Shown: positions 35,510 to 45,124 of the stretch, piece after piece
Layout of the letters: each line of letters opens with the position of its first letter
Position numbering within the stretch: position 1 is the first letter of the stretch
NCBI GenBank assembly: GCA_043747835.1
Contig: JAYTOK010000025.1
Location: forward strand, 71,338-135,337
Reading direction: 5' to 3'
Length of the DNA: 64,000 nucleotides
From: CADEED01 sp043747835
GTDB lineage: Bacteria > Pseudomonadota > Gammaproteobacteria > Steroidobacterales > Steroidobacteraceae
Made by a program: the position numbers and the translations under genes
Notes under the pieces: model-generated
Told to the model about the DNA's origin: nothing
Databases searched by the model: none
The model's input: the letters and a program-made list of their open reading frames with translations, nothing else

Positions 35510-37911
35510 AACTGCTTCGAGAACGTCACGCCAACGGTGCGCGGCGGATTCGTCACGGTGTACGGATTCAATCCGCACAGCGCCACCGTGTTGTCCGATC
35601 CCGGCTGGTAGGTGGAGCATTGCGCGAAGCGCGCGATCTCCGCGCGTTCGTCGAATGCGTTCTTCACGAACAGCTCGAAGCCCCAGTCATCGATTTCGAA
35701 ACCCGCCGACAAGTCGACGATCGTGTACGAGGGTTGTTTGCCGAGGAGCTCGCGCTCCGCGGTGCGCAGATCGGACCACGCGCTGCCCTGGTAGACGACC
35801 GCGCCCTGCAGGTGCGCCTTGAAATCGTTGATCGGGAATTCGTGGCGGGCCACGAGGTTCGCCTTGAACTGCGGTTGCACCGGCAGCTCCTGCCCGCTCG
35901 GCGCCTGCAGGAAAGTGCCCGCGGGCGCGGCGGGATCGTCGCAATCCGTCACGGGCTCGCCGGCGCGCGGACCGGTCTGGTACGTCGTGCCGCAATAGTC
36001 GATCGTCGTCTGCGCATCGATCCACGACGCCGCGGTCGTGATCGTGAAGCCCTCCGTCACCGCGATGACGAGATCCGCTTCGATGCCCTTGATGCGCGCC
36101 TGTCCCGCGTTCTTGATCTCGGTGAGACCGTTCTGTCCCAAAAACGAATACTGGAAGTCGTCCCAGTCGTCCTGGAAGAGCGCGCCGTTGAAGCGCACGC
36201 GGTTGTTGGCCCACGTGGTCTTGAAGCCGATCTCGTAGTTGGTCAGGAAGTCCGCCACGTAAGGCGGCAGCGTGCCCTTGCGATTGATGCCGCCGGGGCG
36301 GAAACCCTCGGAGAACGTCGCGTAGACCATCGCGTCGTCCGTGACCTTCCACGAGACGTTGAGACGCTTCGTGTTGCCGTCTTCCTTGATGTTCTTGTCG
36401 AGGTTGAGACAGGGCGCGTGACGGAATGCCTCGGGTTCGAAGCACGCCGCCTCGCCCGTGCCACCGCTGAAGCCCGCGCCGAATCCGAAAAATCCCTTCA
36501 GCGAATTGTCGGCTTCGAAAAAGCGCACGCCCGCGGTCGCGGAGAGTTTCTCGGTGATGTCGAACGTGAATTCGCCAAACAGCGCGTCGTCGCGATCGGT
36601 GCGTTCCTGATCCGTCAGCCACAACGTGTCCGGATTGCCCGGCACGATGAAGGCATCGGTCAGGCCCGCGACGCGATAGGACTGGTAGATGCTGTGCGAC
36701 TGCTTCTGGGTGAAGACACCCGCCGTCAGGCGCCAGCGGTTTTCCGCCGGCGAGCTCACGCGCAGTTCATGGCTCTGCTTGCGGTACTTGTCGCGGCCGA
36801 CGATGAACTGCGAGGGGTCGAGCAGCGTGCCGTCGTTGTCGTACATGTACGAGCCGTAGCCGCAGCAGGTGTCGTAGAAAAACGCGTAGTCCGCGTAATC
36901 CGACTCGGTGTTGACGGAGCGATTCAACTGCGCGCCCGCGTAGGTGAGATCCCAATTGCCGATCTTGCCCTGCACGGTGAGCGCGGCTTGCGTCCACCGG
37001 TCCTCGCCGCCCTCGGGCAGCGCATGCGCGACCTGCAGGTCGCCGATGTTCGCATCGAACCCGAACGTGCCCTTCGCGGTGGTCTTCTGCATCATGACGG
37101 TGGGCGTGATCGTCCAGCTGTCGTTGATGTCGATGCCGAGCGCCATGCGTCCGCCGGTCTTCTCGACTCCGTTGTAGTTGTCCTCGACGCGACTCGAGTT
37201 GTTCACCGCTAGACCTGACGTCGGAAACACGCGATCGCTGCGCACGTTGTCGATGTATCCGGGCGTGCTCGTCTTCCAGCCGACGAGGCGCACCGCGGTT
37301 CGCTCGCCCAGTGGCAGGTTCACGAAGCCTTGAGCGACGTAGCCGAAGTCTCCTTCCATCACCGAGCCGGTCAGCTCGTAGCCCGCGTCGAACGCATCCG
37401 CGTCGGGCTCGTTGGTGATGATGCGGATCGTGCCGGCCTGGGAGCTCGCGCCGTACAGCGTGCCCTGCGGACCCGCGAGCACTTCGACGCGCGCGACGTC
37501 GTAGATCTGGATGTCGAGCGGGCCCTGGATCGTGGTGATCGGCTGCTCGTCGAGATAGATGCCGACCGACGGCAACGGGCCCGAGTGGTTCGCGTTCTCG
37601 CCGCTCGCCACACCGCGCATGTAGGGACGCGAGAGGCCGGGGCCTGCGGTCTGGTACGACACGTTCGGCAGGAATTTCACGTAGTCGCCGAAATCGTCGA
37701 CCTTGAGTTCCGCGAGCTGCGCCTGGCCGATGGCCTGGATGCTGAGCGGCACGTCCTGCAGGCTCTCCGTACGCTTCTGCGCGGAGACGACGACTTCTTC
37801 GATCCCGACGTCTTCGGCCTGTTGTGCCTGAGCGACGCCGACACCGGCGAGCATGGCGACGGCCAGAGTCAGTCGATCGTGCGGGATATAGCGGAGATCG
37901 TTGGATTTCAT
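35506..37911 (-). CDS. TonB-dependent receptor (siderophore/small-molecule type)
   Basis: An 801-residue outer-membrane receptor. A signal peptide ends VAQAQ near residue 29, followed by a TonB box (IEEVVVSAQKRTE). The plug contains VPLSIQAIGQAQL, RPYMRGVASG, VGIYLDEQPI and VEVLAGPQGTLYGASSQAGTIRIIT. The barrel ends in a final phenylalanine (TFSKQF). The AQKR-type plug is that of the large Sphingomonas/Caulobacter receptor group with diverse ligands. It lies 57 bases downstream of the TPR-sulfotransferase gene and may be the last member of a four-gene unit. Confidence 0.92.
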   Translation of the reverse strand: MKSNDLRYIPHDRLTLAVAMLAGVGVAQAQQAEDVGIEEVVVSAQKRTESLQDVPLSIQAIGQAQLAELKVDDFGDYVKFLPNVSYQTAGPGLSRPYMRGVASGENANHSGPLPSVGIYLDEQPITTIQGPLDIQIYDVARVEVLAGPQGTLYGASSQAGTIRIITNEPDADAFDAGYELTGSVMEGDFGYVAQGFVNLPLGERTAVRLVGWKTSTPGYIDNVRSDRVFPTSGLAVNNSSRVEDNYNGVEKTGGRMALGIDINDSWTITPTVMMQKTTAKGTFGFDANIGDLQVAHALPEGGEDRWTQAALTVQGKIGNWDLTYAGAQLNRSVNTESDYADYAFFYDTCCGYGSYMYDNDGTLLDPSQFIVGRDKYRKQSHELRVSSPAENRWRLTAGVFTQKQSHSIYQSYRVAGLTDAFIVPGNPDTLWLTDQERTDRDDALFGEFTFDITEKLSATAGVRFFEADNSLKGFFGFGAGFSGGTGEAACFEPEAFRHAPCLNLDKNIKEDGNTKRLNVSWKVTDDAMVYATFSEGFRPGGINRKGTLPPYVADFLTNYEIGFKTTWANNRVRFNGALFQDDWDDFQYSFLGQNGLTEIKNAGQARIKGIEADLVIAVTEGFTITTAASWIDAQTTIDYCGTTYQTGPRAGEPVTDCDDPAAPAGTFLQAPSGQELPVQPQFKANLVARHEFPINDFKAHLQGAVVYQGSAWSDLRTAERELLGKQPSYTIVDLSAGFEIDDWGFELFVKNAFDERAEIARFAQCSTYQPGSDNTVALCGLNPYTVTNPPRTVGVTFSKQF

Positions 37912-37968
37912 CGTGCCCCCCGGATTTTTATGTGCGCCGAGTGTATGCCAGAGGCCACGATTTCAACA

Positions 37969-39891
37969 CTAGGAGCGGAACTCCGGCACCTCGGGATACG
38001 CCGGAAGGACGGGGCCCAGCGCTTCGACGAGGGGCCCGAGCCACGGCTCGTAGTTCCGCCATTGATCGAGCCCTTCGCGGAAGATGGGACGCCGCACCTG
38101 CTCGGAGCTGGCCGTCCGCACGGCGCGCGGGTTTTCATGAAAGCGCAGCGCGGACTCTTCGAACGGCAGCCCGCAATAGTCGAGCAGACGGCGTACCTCG
38201 CGTTCGGTGTCGTCGATCATGCGTTCGTAGAACACGCGATGGACGCGGCCCGGCAGCGCCGCGTCGACGTGGGCCATCAGCTCGACGTAGTCGCGGTAGT
38301 AGCGGCCGATCTCGCCAAGCTCGTACGTGAATGCCTGGCCGCGCGCGAAGTGCTGCTTGAACCCGGAGAAGCAGCAGCCGAGCGGGTGGCGGCGCGCATC
38401 GACGATCTTCGCGTTCGGCAGGATCAGGTGAATCAGCCCGACGTGCGCGAAGTTGTTGGGCATCTTGTCGATGAAGTACGGCCGGTCCGTCTTGCGATGG
38501 ATGCGCGTGCTCGAGAGGTAGCGCTCTCCCAGCGAGCGCAGTTCGTCGGCCGAGAACTTCTCCAGCGCTCGCGGATACGCGGACGCATCGGCGCGCGTCG
38601 TTCGGCGCCCCACCATGCGCGCGATCATCGTGATGTCCGCGAGCTCCTGCGTGCCTTCGACCTGCGAATGCGAGGCCAGGATCTGCTCGATGAGGGTGGA
38701 TCCGGACCGCGGCAATCCCACGATGAAGATCGGATCCGGCGCGTGGAAGCCTGACGCCTTGCGGGCCGCGAAAAACTCGCGCGTGTAGAGTCGCTTCGAG
38801 CGCTCCACGTGCGCCGCATTGTCGTCCGCGTCGTAACGAACGAACCGGCGGCGCAGTAGATTTCCCTGCGCATAGTGCTCGAACGACTCGGCGTATTTCT
38901 CTTCGTCCTCGAGTGCCTTGCCGAGCGAGAAGTGGAAATGGAAGCGGTCCTCGTTCGTGAGATCGGGGAGCGAGAGTTGCGCGCGCATCGTCGCAATCTC
39001 GTCGGCGGTGAAGCGAAACGTCTTGAGGTTCGCGAGGCTCCACCACACTTCACCGAAGCGTGGCATCAATTCGAGGCACCGGCGGTACGCCTCGATGCAG
39101 GCGGCATTCTGGCCCGCGGTTTTCAGCGCATGCCCGAGGCTCATCCACACGCGAGGTTGCTTCGGATAATCCGCGAGCACGGCGCGGTACAGCGCAACGG
39201 ACTCGTCGTAGTCGCCGGTACGCCCGAGGATCGCCGCCTTGAGGTTGCGCAGTCCCGGGTTCGACGGTTCGCCTTCGAGCAGCCGGTTCACTTCGGCCAG
39301 TGATTCCGCGGGCTTGTTCTGCCGATGCAGCACCATCGCGTAGTTCTGGCGCGCGGCCGTGAATCCCGGCGAGAGCTCGAGGCAACGCGCCAGCAGCGTC
39401 TCGGCATCCGCCAGCCGGCCGATGCGTGCGGCAACTTCCGCGAGCATGCGGATGGCCGCGACGTCCGTCGGGAAATGCCGCAGGTGTTCGCGCAGCAGCG
39501 CTTCCGCCTCCGGAATGCGATTTTCCGTCAGCGCGAGCGCGGCGGTCATCAGACGCGGATCGCGAGTCGAATGGCGGATGGCTTCCGCGTAAGCCGCGTC
39601 GGCCGCGTCGCGCATCTCGAGCGCGCTGTAGTGATCCGCGAGCGCCCGCCACGCATCGGGTTGATCCGGCTTGAGGTGCACGGCCCGGCGCAAGGCGTCG
39701 ATCGCCTCCTCGCCTTTGCCGAGCCGGCCGAGCGCGAGACCCGACAACGCGAGCGCCTGCGCCTGATCGGGGACGAGCTTGAGGATCTCGCTCGCCTGCT
39801 CGGCCGCCAGCGCGGGATCGCGCTCGAGCAGGCGCGCCGCATGGACGAGCGCGAGCTCGACGGTGCCGAGCGGTTCGGCGGGCGTATTCAC
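37969..39891 (-). CDS. TPR-sulfotransferase fusion protein
   Basis: A 640-residue protein. Residues about 10-340 form seven to nine tetratricopeptide repeats (AWRALADHYSALEMRDAADA, ARQNYAMVLHRQNKPAES and others). Residues about 385-630 are a sulfotransferase domain with the PAPS phosphate loop IFIVGLPRSGST at 388-399 and a second PAPS segment DARRHPLGCCFSGF. Such two-domain proteins are frequent beside TonB receptors in Sphingomonads and Xanthomonads, where their substrate is not known. It starts 17 bases after the M20 peptidase stop. Confidence 0.85.
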   Translation of the reverse strand: MNTPAEPLGTVELALVHAARLLERDPALAAEQASEILKLVPDQAQALALSGLALGRLGKGEEAIDALRRAVHLKPDQPDAWRALADHYSALEMRDAADAAYAEAIRHSTRDPRLMTAALALTENRIPEAEALLREHLRHFPTDVAAIRMLAEVAARIGRLADAETLLARCLELSPGFTAARQNYAMVLHRQNKPAESLAEVNRLLEGEPSNPGLRNLKAAILGRTGDYDESVALYRAVLADYPKQPRVWMSLGHALKTAGQNAACIEAYRRCLELMPRFGEVWWSLANLKTFRFTADEIATMRAQLSLPDLTNEDRFHFHFSLGKALEDEEKYAESFEHYAQGNLLRRRFVRYDADDNAAHVERSKRLYTREFFAARKASGFHAPDPIFIVGLPRSGSTLIEQILASHSQVEGTQELADITMIARMVGRRTTRADASAYPRALEKFSADELRSLGERYLSSTRIHRKTDRPYFIDKMPNNFAHVGLIHLILPNAKIVDARRHPLGCCFSGFKQHFARGQAFTYELGEIGRYYRDYVELMAHVDAALPGRVHRVFYERMIDDTEREVRRLLDYCGLPFEESALRFHENPRAVRTASSEQVRRPIFREGLDQWRNYEPWLGPLVEALGPVLPAYPEVPEFRS

Positions 39892-39908
39892 GCGTGGCGA
39901 GTCTCGTG

Positions 39909-41330
39909 TCAGCGGCCGCGCTTGCCCGCCAGATCCTTGAGCAACGCGTGCCAGTACGTGAGGCTGTCGTAGAACGACTTCACGGGCAGCCGTTCGTTGA
40001 GGCCGTGCGCGAACTCATCCTTGGGCTTGATGAAGTTGCCGTCGACTCCGTACGTCGGGATGCCGGCGGCGCGGAACACGAGACCATCGGTGGCGCCCGA
40101 AGCCTGATTCGGCACGATCGGCACGCCCGGCTGGATCTTGTGGATCGCGCGCGTCACGGCCTGCACGACGTCCTTGCGCAGCGGCGACGCATCGCTCGAC
40201 AGCGACGGCCGCACGAGCGAGACCTCGACGCTCTTGCCGACGATCTCCTGCAGCTTGCCCTGCACGTCCTCGATTTTGACGCCCGGGAAGATGCGGCAGT
40301 TCACGTTGGCCCGCGCGGTCTGCGGCAACGCGTTCTCGGCGTGGCCGCCCGTGAGCATGGTCGCGACGCAGGTCGTGCGGAGCTGGCCATTGAAGCCCAC
40401 ATCCTTCTCGATGATCGCGGCGGCGGCCGCGTCGCCGGGCTTCGCGGCGAAAGCCGAGAGCGCCTTGCCGAGCGCGCCCGGTTGCGTGGTGCCCGCCTGC
40501 GCGAATGACGCAATCGTCGTGTCGTTCCATTGCACGGGAAATTTGTGCGCGCGGATTTTCGTCAACGCACCGGCGAGTTCGTAGATGGCGTTGTCGTCAC
40601 GCGGCAGCGAACTGTGGCCCCCGGCGTTGCGCGCGGTCACGTAGTAGTCCGCGTAGGTTTTCTCGGCCGTCTGCAGGCCGTAAAACAGCGCCTTGCCGGT
40701 GTCATCGTCGAGCGTGCCGCCACCGCCGTCGGAGTTCAGCGCATATTCGGCGTCGACGAGTGCGCGGTGGTTTTGCACGACGTCGCGCACCGACCCCATC
40801 TCGGTCTCTTCATCTCCACTGAAGTAGATGATCAGATCGCGCGTGGGCACGAACTTCTCGGCCTTGAGGCGCAGGAAGGTCGCGGTCAGTGCGGTTGTGC
40901 CCTGCTTCACGTCGTACGTGCCGCGGCCGTAGAAGAAGCCGTTCTCTTCGATCAGCGTAAAAGGATCGCGCTCCCATTCCGAGCGGTTCGCGGTCACGAC
41001 GTCCATGTGCGCCATCAGCAGGATGGGTTTTCCGCCGGAACCGTCGCCTCGATAGCGCACGACCAACGACACCGTCTCGTCGCCCTCGCCCTTGAACGGC
41101 AGGATGTGGATGTCTTCGCCCGGGAATCCCGCGGCGCGGAATTCGCCGGCCAGGTATTCGGCGAACTCCTTCATTTTCGCGTTGCCGAGCGACGTCGGGA
41201 TCGCAATCGATTTCGCGTAGATCTCGCGCGCCTTGCCTTCGTGCACCGTCAACGGTTTGCCGGCGGCGTGGCTGGCGGCAGCGGTGAGGAGCATCGCGCC
41301 CGCAAGCAGGCCGAATTGTTGGATGTTCAT
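39909..41330 (-). CDS. Exported M20-family metallopeptidase
   Basis: A 473-residue protein. Residues 1-23 are a signal peptide (MLLTAAASHAA). The dinuclear zinc ligands fit M20 enzymes: His108 and Asp110 in AHMDVV, Asp140 in GTYDVKQG, Glu174/175 in SGDEETE, and a late histidine in DEFAHGLNE. The lid/dimerisation domain lies in the middle. It would remove amino acids from small peptides or N-acyl amino acids in the periplasm. Its ATG overlaps the stop of the membrane protein upstream (ATGA) and the TPR-sulfotransferase follows closely. Confidence 0.88.
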   Translation of the reverse strand: MNIQQFGLLAGAMLLTAAASHAAGKPLTVHEGKAREIYAKSIAIPTSLGNAKMKEFAEYLAGEFRAAGFPGEDIHILPFKGEGDETVSLVVRYRGDGSGGKPILLMAHMDVVTANRSEWERDPFTLIEENGFFYGRGTYDVKQGTTALTATFLRLKAEKFVPTRDLIIYFSGDEETEMGSVRDVVQNHRALVDAEYALNSDGGGGTLDDDTGKALFYGLQTAEKTYADYYVTARNAGGHSSLPRDDNAIYELAGALTKIRAHKFPVQWNDTTIASFAQAGTTQPGALGKALSAFAAKPGDAAAAAIIEKDVGFNGQLRTTCVATMLTGGHAENALPQTARANVNCRIFPGVKIEDVQGKLQEIVGKSVEVSLVRPSLSSDASPLRKDVVQAVTRAIHKIQPGVPIVPNQASGATDGLVFRAAGIPTYGVDGNFIKPKDEFAHGLNERLPVKSFYDSLTYWHALLKDLAGKRGR

Positions 41331-41878
41331 CGAAGACCCCGGGAATGTGATGCGCGCATCTTACGCGTTACACCGGCCTTGATGAGGGCCTGCGCGGTGA
41401 ACACGGCGATGAACGGAGCGAAGGACGACAGCACGCGATTGCCGAGGAACGCCAGCGACGCCGCGGTCGCGACCACCGTGATGCCCAACAGGAGCCAAGA
41501 CGCGTTGCGCACCTCGCGCGGCGGCGCCTCGACCCCGACATATCCGCGCGGACTCGCGAGGGTCGCGACCACCCCGACGCCAAGCACCCAGAACAGCATG
41601 GCCGTGCCTTCGAGCCGGCCGTATTCCTCGTTGAGCCACGGCCAGCGTGTGATCAACGCGATCGTGCCACTCACGAAATAAAGCGCGATTCCCAGGTAGA
41701 TCCGGTTGAGCGTTGCCCGAGCGCGCCAGAGCGCGACGGTGCTGACGAGCGCGAGCGCGGTCGCCGCGTAGTAAGGAGTGCGCCACTCGACCTGCGCGCG
41801 CGGGTCCATCACCGTCATATAGATGAGGAACACGGCGAGCGGCATGGCTTCGACGACACGCAATGCAAAGGCTTTCAT
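41327..41878 (-). CDS. Small integral membrane protein
   Basis: A 183-residue protein with four or five membrane segments (MPLAVFLIYMTVM, YYAATALALVSTVALW, IYLGIALYFVSGTIALI, AMLFWVLGVGVVATLA, LLLGITVVATAASLAFLG). No family is recognised. The ATG at 41878 is only 16 bases from the divergent methyltransferase start; an alternative start at 41845 (MPLAVF) would leave more room for promoters. Coupled to the M20 gene by ATGA. Confidence 0.6.
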   Translation of the reverse strand: MKAFALRVVEAMPLAVFLIYMTVMDPRAQVEWRTPYYAATALALVSTVALWRARATLNRIYLGIALYFVSGTIALITRWPWLNEEYGRLEGTAMLFWVLGVGVVATLASPRGYVGVEAPPREVRNASWLLLGITVVATAASLAFLGNRVLSSFAPFIAVFTAQALIKAGVTRKMRASHSRGLR

Positions 41879-41894
41879 GGATTAATATTGTGCA

Positions 41895-42617
41895 ATGGAA
41901 TCGACCGCCCCCGATTGGGTTTCGGAAACCCGCTTCGGCAAATGGTTTCTGAGCACCCGGACCTGGTACCGCTACGTATTGTCGGTCGCCATCGAAGAGC
42001 TGCGCGCGATCGGCGGTCAGCGCATGCATCCGATCGGCCGGCTGCTGGACGTCGGCTGCGGCCAGGGACGCTCGTTCGGTTTGCTCGCGAAGCATTTCAA
42101 ACCGCGCGAGATCGTGGGCGTCGACATCGACCCGGTCATGGTCGAGACCGCGCGACGCGCGGCGAAGGATTGTCCGGTCCCCGTCACGGTCATACAAAGT
42201 TCGGCCTCACACCTCGACGTGCCGGACGGGTCGGTGGATAGCGTGTTCTGTCACCAGTTGATCCATCACGTGGCCGATCAACGGCGCGTGCTGGGCGAGC
42301 TGCATCGCGTGCTCGTGCCCGGCGGCTATCTACTGCTCGGAGAATCGTGCGAATCGTTCATCCACATCTGGTCCGTGCGCTGGTTCTTCCGGCATCCGCC
42401 CGGCGTGCAACACGCGGCCGAAGGCTACGTGCAACTCGTGCGCGACACGGGTTTCGTCGTCGAGGAGCGCGACGTGCGCACATCGACGCCATGGTGGTCG
42501 TTGCCGGATCTGGGCATCGCGAGAAAGTACGGACTTCAGAAGAGAGTCCCGCCGCCGACCGAGCTACTGCTCGTGGCGCGCAAACCGGCCGGGAGATCCG
42601 TCTCCCCGGCCGGGTAG
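41895..42617 (+). CDS. Class I SAM-dependent methyltransferase
   Basis: A 240-residue protein of the Methyltransf_11 type. Motif I is LLDVGCGQGRSFGLLA, motif II VGVDIDP, and motif post-III SVDSVFCHQLIHHVADQRRVLGELHRVLVPGGYLLLGE. It is probably cytoplasmic and acts on a small molecule or lipid; the substrate is unknown. Transcribed alone, divergent from the membrane protein/M20 unit. Confidence 0.82.
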   Translation: MESTAPDWVSETRFGKWFLSTRTWYRYVLSVAIEELRAIGGQRMHPIGRLLDVGCGQGRSFGLLAKHFKPREIVGVDIDPVMVETARRAAKDCPVPVTVIQSSASHLDVPDGSVDSVFCHQLIHHVADQRRVLGELHRVLVPGGYLLLGESCESFIHIWSVRWFFRHPPGVQHAAEGYVQLVRDTGFVVEERDVRTSTPWWSLPDLGIARKYGLQKRVPPPTELLLVARKPAGRSVSPAG

Positions 42618-42628
42618 CTTCGCCCGAT

Positions 42629-43465
42629 CTACTGCGACCAGGAGCACTGCGCCACGACATCGGTCGAGCGCGGCGTGCGGATGAGCGTCACCTGGGCGCG
42701 CGGCACGCGATACCAGCCGGAGACGCGCAGCGTCGAGTCGCACGCGGTGCCTATGGCGATCGTTCCAACCTTCTGACCCAGCGTCGCGCTGCTGCCGGAG
42801 CCGACGATGTCACCGACGTCGGGAGCCGCGACGCGTAGCTGTCGACCGCCAGTCGGTGGTGGTGGTGGTGGTGGTGGTGGCGGCGGGGGCGGGGGAGTCG
42901 TCGGCGTGATCGTGATCCCCACCGTGCTCGCCGAGCTCGCGCCGGTTACGTTCTTCGTCGCGACGTTGCTGTCGCTCGACTCGAGGTTCCCCGTCGTGCG
43001 CGCGCGTACGGCGAAATACCATGTGCCGGGCGTGAGGGCCTGGATCGTCGCCTGGCGCGCGGTGACGTCGCTCATGGTGTACGTCTGGTTGAGCGCGTTC
43101 GCGGCCGTGCCATACACGATCCGGAATGATCCCAGGTTCGTGAGCGCCGAGCCGTCCGTGTTTTGCGTCGGCGCGGTCCAGCGCACGAGTGCCGTGCCAC
43201 CGCTCCAGCTGCAGGTCAGCGTGAAGTTGGTGCTGGCATTGATGCTCGGCAACGTTTGCGTGCCCGACACGGCCTTGTCGCCGGACCAGCCCCCGCTCGC
43301 GCGACAGCTTTGCGCGACCGGACTCGTCGACCAGGTGAGCACCGGCGTGAGGCTGCCGGTCGCCGAGGTCTGGTTGGCGCGTAGCGAGACGACGCCCGCG
43401 GTTTGCGCGTGCGCGCCGGCTGCGGATAGAGCGAGAACGATGAAGACGAGTTTCCTCGAGTCCAT
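42629..43465 (-). CDS. Secreted fibronectin type III protein with poly-proline linker
   Basis: About 278 residues from the ATG at 43465, with AAAGGAG upstream. A signal peptide ends GAHAQ at residue 21. A first beta domain with two cysteines (QSCRASGGW, FTLTCSWSG) resembles an Ig-like fold, and a fibronectin-III-like domain follows (RWTAPTQNTDGSALTNLGSF, LTPGTWYFAVRARTT). A run of 14 prolines then leads to a C-terminal domain with two more cysteines (CDSTLRV, CSWSQ). It is a cell-surface or secreted protein of unknown role. Confidence 0.72.
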   Translation of the reverse strand: MDSRKLVFIVLALSAAGAHAQTAGVVSLRANQTSATGSLTPVLTWSTSPVAQSCRASGGWSGDKAVSGTQTLPSINASTNFTLTCSWSGGTALVRWTAPTQNTDGSALTNLGSFRIVYGTAANALNQTYTMSDVTARQATIQALTPGTWYFAVRARTTGNLESSDSNVATKNVTGASSASTVGITITPTTPPPPPPPPPPPPPPTGGRQLRVAAPDVGDIVGSGSSATLGQKVGTIAIGTACDSTLRVSGWYRVPRAQVTLIRTPRSTDVVAQCSWSQ

Positions 43466-43879
43466 GAGTGACTCCTTTGAAATGAAAACAAACAAGCGAC
43501 GCGCAGAATGGCGTCTAACTTTTTTGCGGCAAACGGGGATCGGAGCTTTCTCGCATAAGTGCGCTCGCGCGCTTTGGCGCGGCAACGCGACACGTCGGGT
43601 CGCAAATGGAGAACGACGTCTCGGTATCCAGACAAGTCGCGCGAGAATCAGGCGATGACGCAAGGTCAACTCGCGTTCATTCGCCTCATGGCTGACTTTC
43701 TTTCAAACAAGGGTTCGCGCCAGGTGAGTGGACAATCGCGAATCCCCGATTTGCGAACGCCTACGGGTGACGTCGCATGGCGACAATCGCACGCACTCCG
43801 CGTGAAACCCTGCGGGGCACGCGGAAGTCAGCCGTGCGATCGCGGCGAAACTCGACAACGCGACGATCGATCAGCGCCC
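43466..43879. other. Intergenic region with no recognised gene
   Basis: Upstream region of the fibronectin-III gene and downstream region of the DUF6607 gene. Open frames cross it but show no start signal, domain or family. I see no RNA gene or repeat. Confidence 0.5.
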
Positions 43880-45001
43880 TCAGTCCGCCACGCCCATCGC
43901 CGCGAGAGCCTCGCGGATCACCCGATCGTCGTCGTCATTCAGCTCGCGGCCCTCGGTCTCGATCGCGTCCGCGCGCTCGAACAGCGGGTGAAAGAGCCCG
44001 AGCTTGTCGACGGGGCCCTTCAGCGTGATGACACCGTGTTTGGCGAACGCCGCGCTCCATCGGTCGCGCACGCGATCCCAGAAAACCTTCGTCCGCTCGA
44101 AATACCGGTCCGCGCCCGCGAAATCCGCGTCGCGTATGCGTTCATACCGCGCGAACCCATATTCCCGGGCGACGTAGGGCTGTATGGCGGCCAGCGAGCG
44201 ATCCGCCGACAGCACCGCCTTGAGATTGTTCTCTTCCTGGGACCAGCCCGTGGGCACGACGGTGTGCCGGTTCGTGCCGATCAACACCTGGTAGTCGCCG
44301 CGCACGCTCCATTCGCGTCGTGGCAGAGGACGCCACGTGTCGCCGCTCAACCAGGCGGAGAAACTTCCGCCGTGTTCCCAGCGCCCGACGCTCGCGTACC
44401 GCGGCGACTCATCCACCTGGTAGACGGTCTGCGTCCACGCTCCACGCGATTCGGTGGTAGTTAGCTTGCGGCGCTGCCAGCGGTCCAGTCCCAGGTGCTC
44501 GACGATCTCCTTTGGCTCGTACGCCCAGTCCTGTCGCCAGTGCTTCGTGATCATCGGTTCGCTGATCTTTCCATCGGCCTGAACGACACGCATCTCGAGG
44601 ATGTGCACGAGGCTCACGACCTTCGCGTCGTTGCGGTCGACGTAGACTTTTTCGGTGCCCCAGGATTGATAGGGCGCGACGGGCTTCGCTCCGGCGGTGA
44701 ATGGCGCGACTTCGAGGAAATCGAAAGTCACGCGATACGTGCCGGCCATCGCGAGGATGGCGCGCCGATCGCGTTCGAGCGGCGTCAGGTCCTTTTCCTG
44801 CAACGCCTTCCACACTGCGGATTCCGCGGTGTCGAGCGTGATGGGCGCGCCCTTCGTCGTGCCGCCGCGCGGCTTGAGCGTGTTGCCATCGATCGGCCAG
44901 GAGAAGGTGTAGCGCGGCGGCGCGGCCGTGCCTTCGGCTTGGCCGGCGTAAGTCCATGCCGGCGCGCACGCCAGCAGCAAGGCGATCGTCAGATGTTTCA
45001 T
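43880..45001 (-). CDS. DUF6607 family secreted protein
   Basis: A 373-residue protein with a signal peptide (MKHLTIALLLACAPAWTYA). It contains RDRRAILAMAGTYRVTFDFLEV, WGTEKVYV, MITKHWRQDWAYEP, WTQTVYQVDESPRYASVGRWEHGG and WRPLPRRE, which match the DUF6607 pattern of conserved tryptophans. The function of the family is not known. Transcribed alone; ends next to the empty region before 43880. Confidence 0.72.
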   Translation of the reverse strand: MKHLTIALLLACAPAWTYAGQAEGTAAPPRYTFSWPIDGNTLKPRGGTTKGAPITLDTAESAVWKALQEKDLTPLERDRRAILAMAGTYRVTFDFLEVAPFTAGAKPVAPYQSWGTEKVYVDRNDAKVVSLVHILEMRVVQADGKISEPMITKHWRQDWAYEPKEIVEHLGLDRWQRRKLTTTESRGAWTQTVYQVDESPRYASVGRWEHGGSFSAWLSGDTWRPLPRREWSVRGDYQVLIGTNRHTVVPTGWSQEENNLKAVLSADRSLAAIQPYVAREYGFARYERIRDADFAGADRYFERTKVFWDRVRDRWSAAFAKHGVITLKGPVDKLGLFHPLFERADAIETEGRELNDDDDRVIREALAAMGVAD

Positions 45002-45124
45002 GGGAGTACCCGCAAGACGTGGTTTCGCTTGTAGGCTGGCGACCCGTGGAACGGGCGTGGCTGGCTGGAGCCGATGATCGCAGGCCGTCGGTCAGGTCGC
45101 AAACCCGCCGGGTAGCGCGCTCAT

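Noticed and set aside
34837..37212. Open frame of 791 codons on the plus strand
   Set aside because: Antisense to the second TonB receptor and out of frame with TetR; no protein family features.
42859..42892. GGT/GGC-rich simple repeat
   Set aside because: It is the coding sequence of the poly-proline linker in the fibronectin-III protein, not a separate element.
43654..43879. Possible short gene starting MTQGQLAFIRLM
   Set aside because: The frame runs into the antisense of the DUF6607 gene and has no ribosome site or family support.
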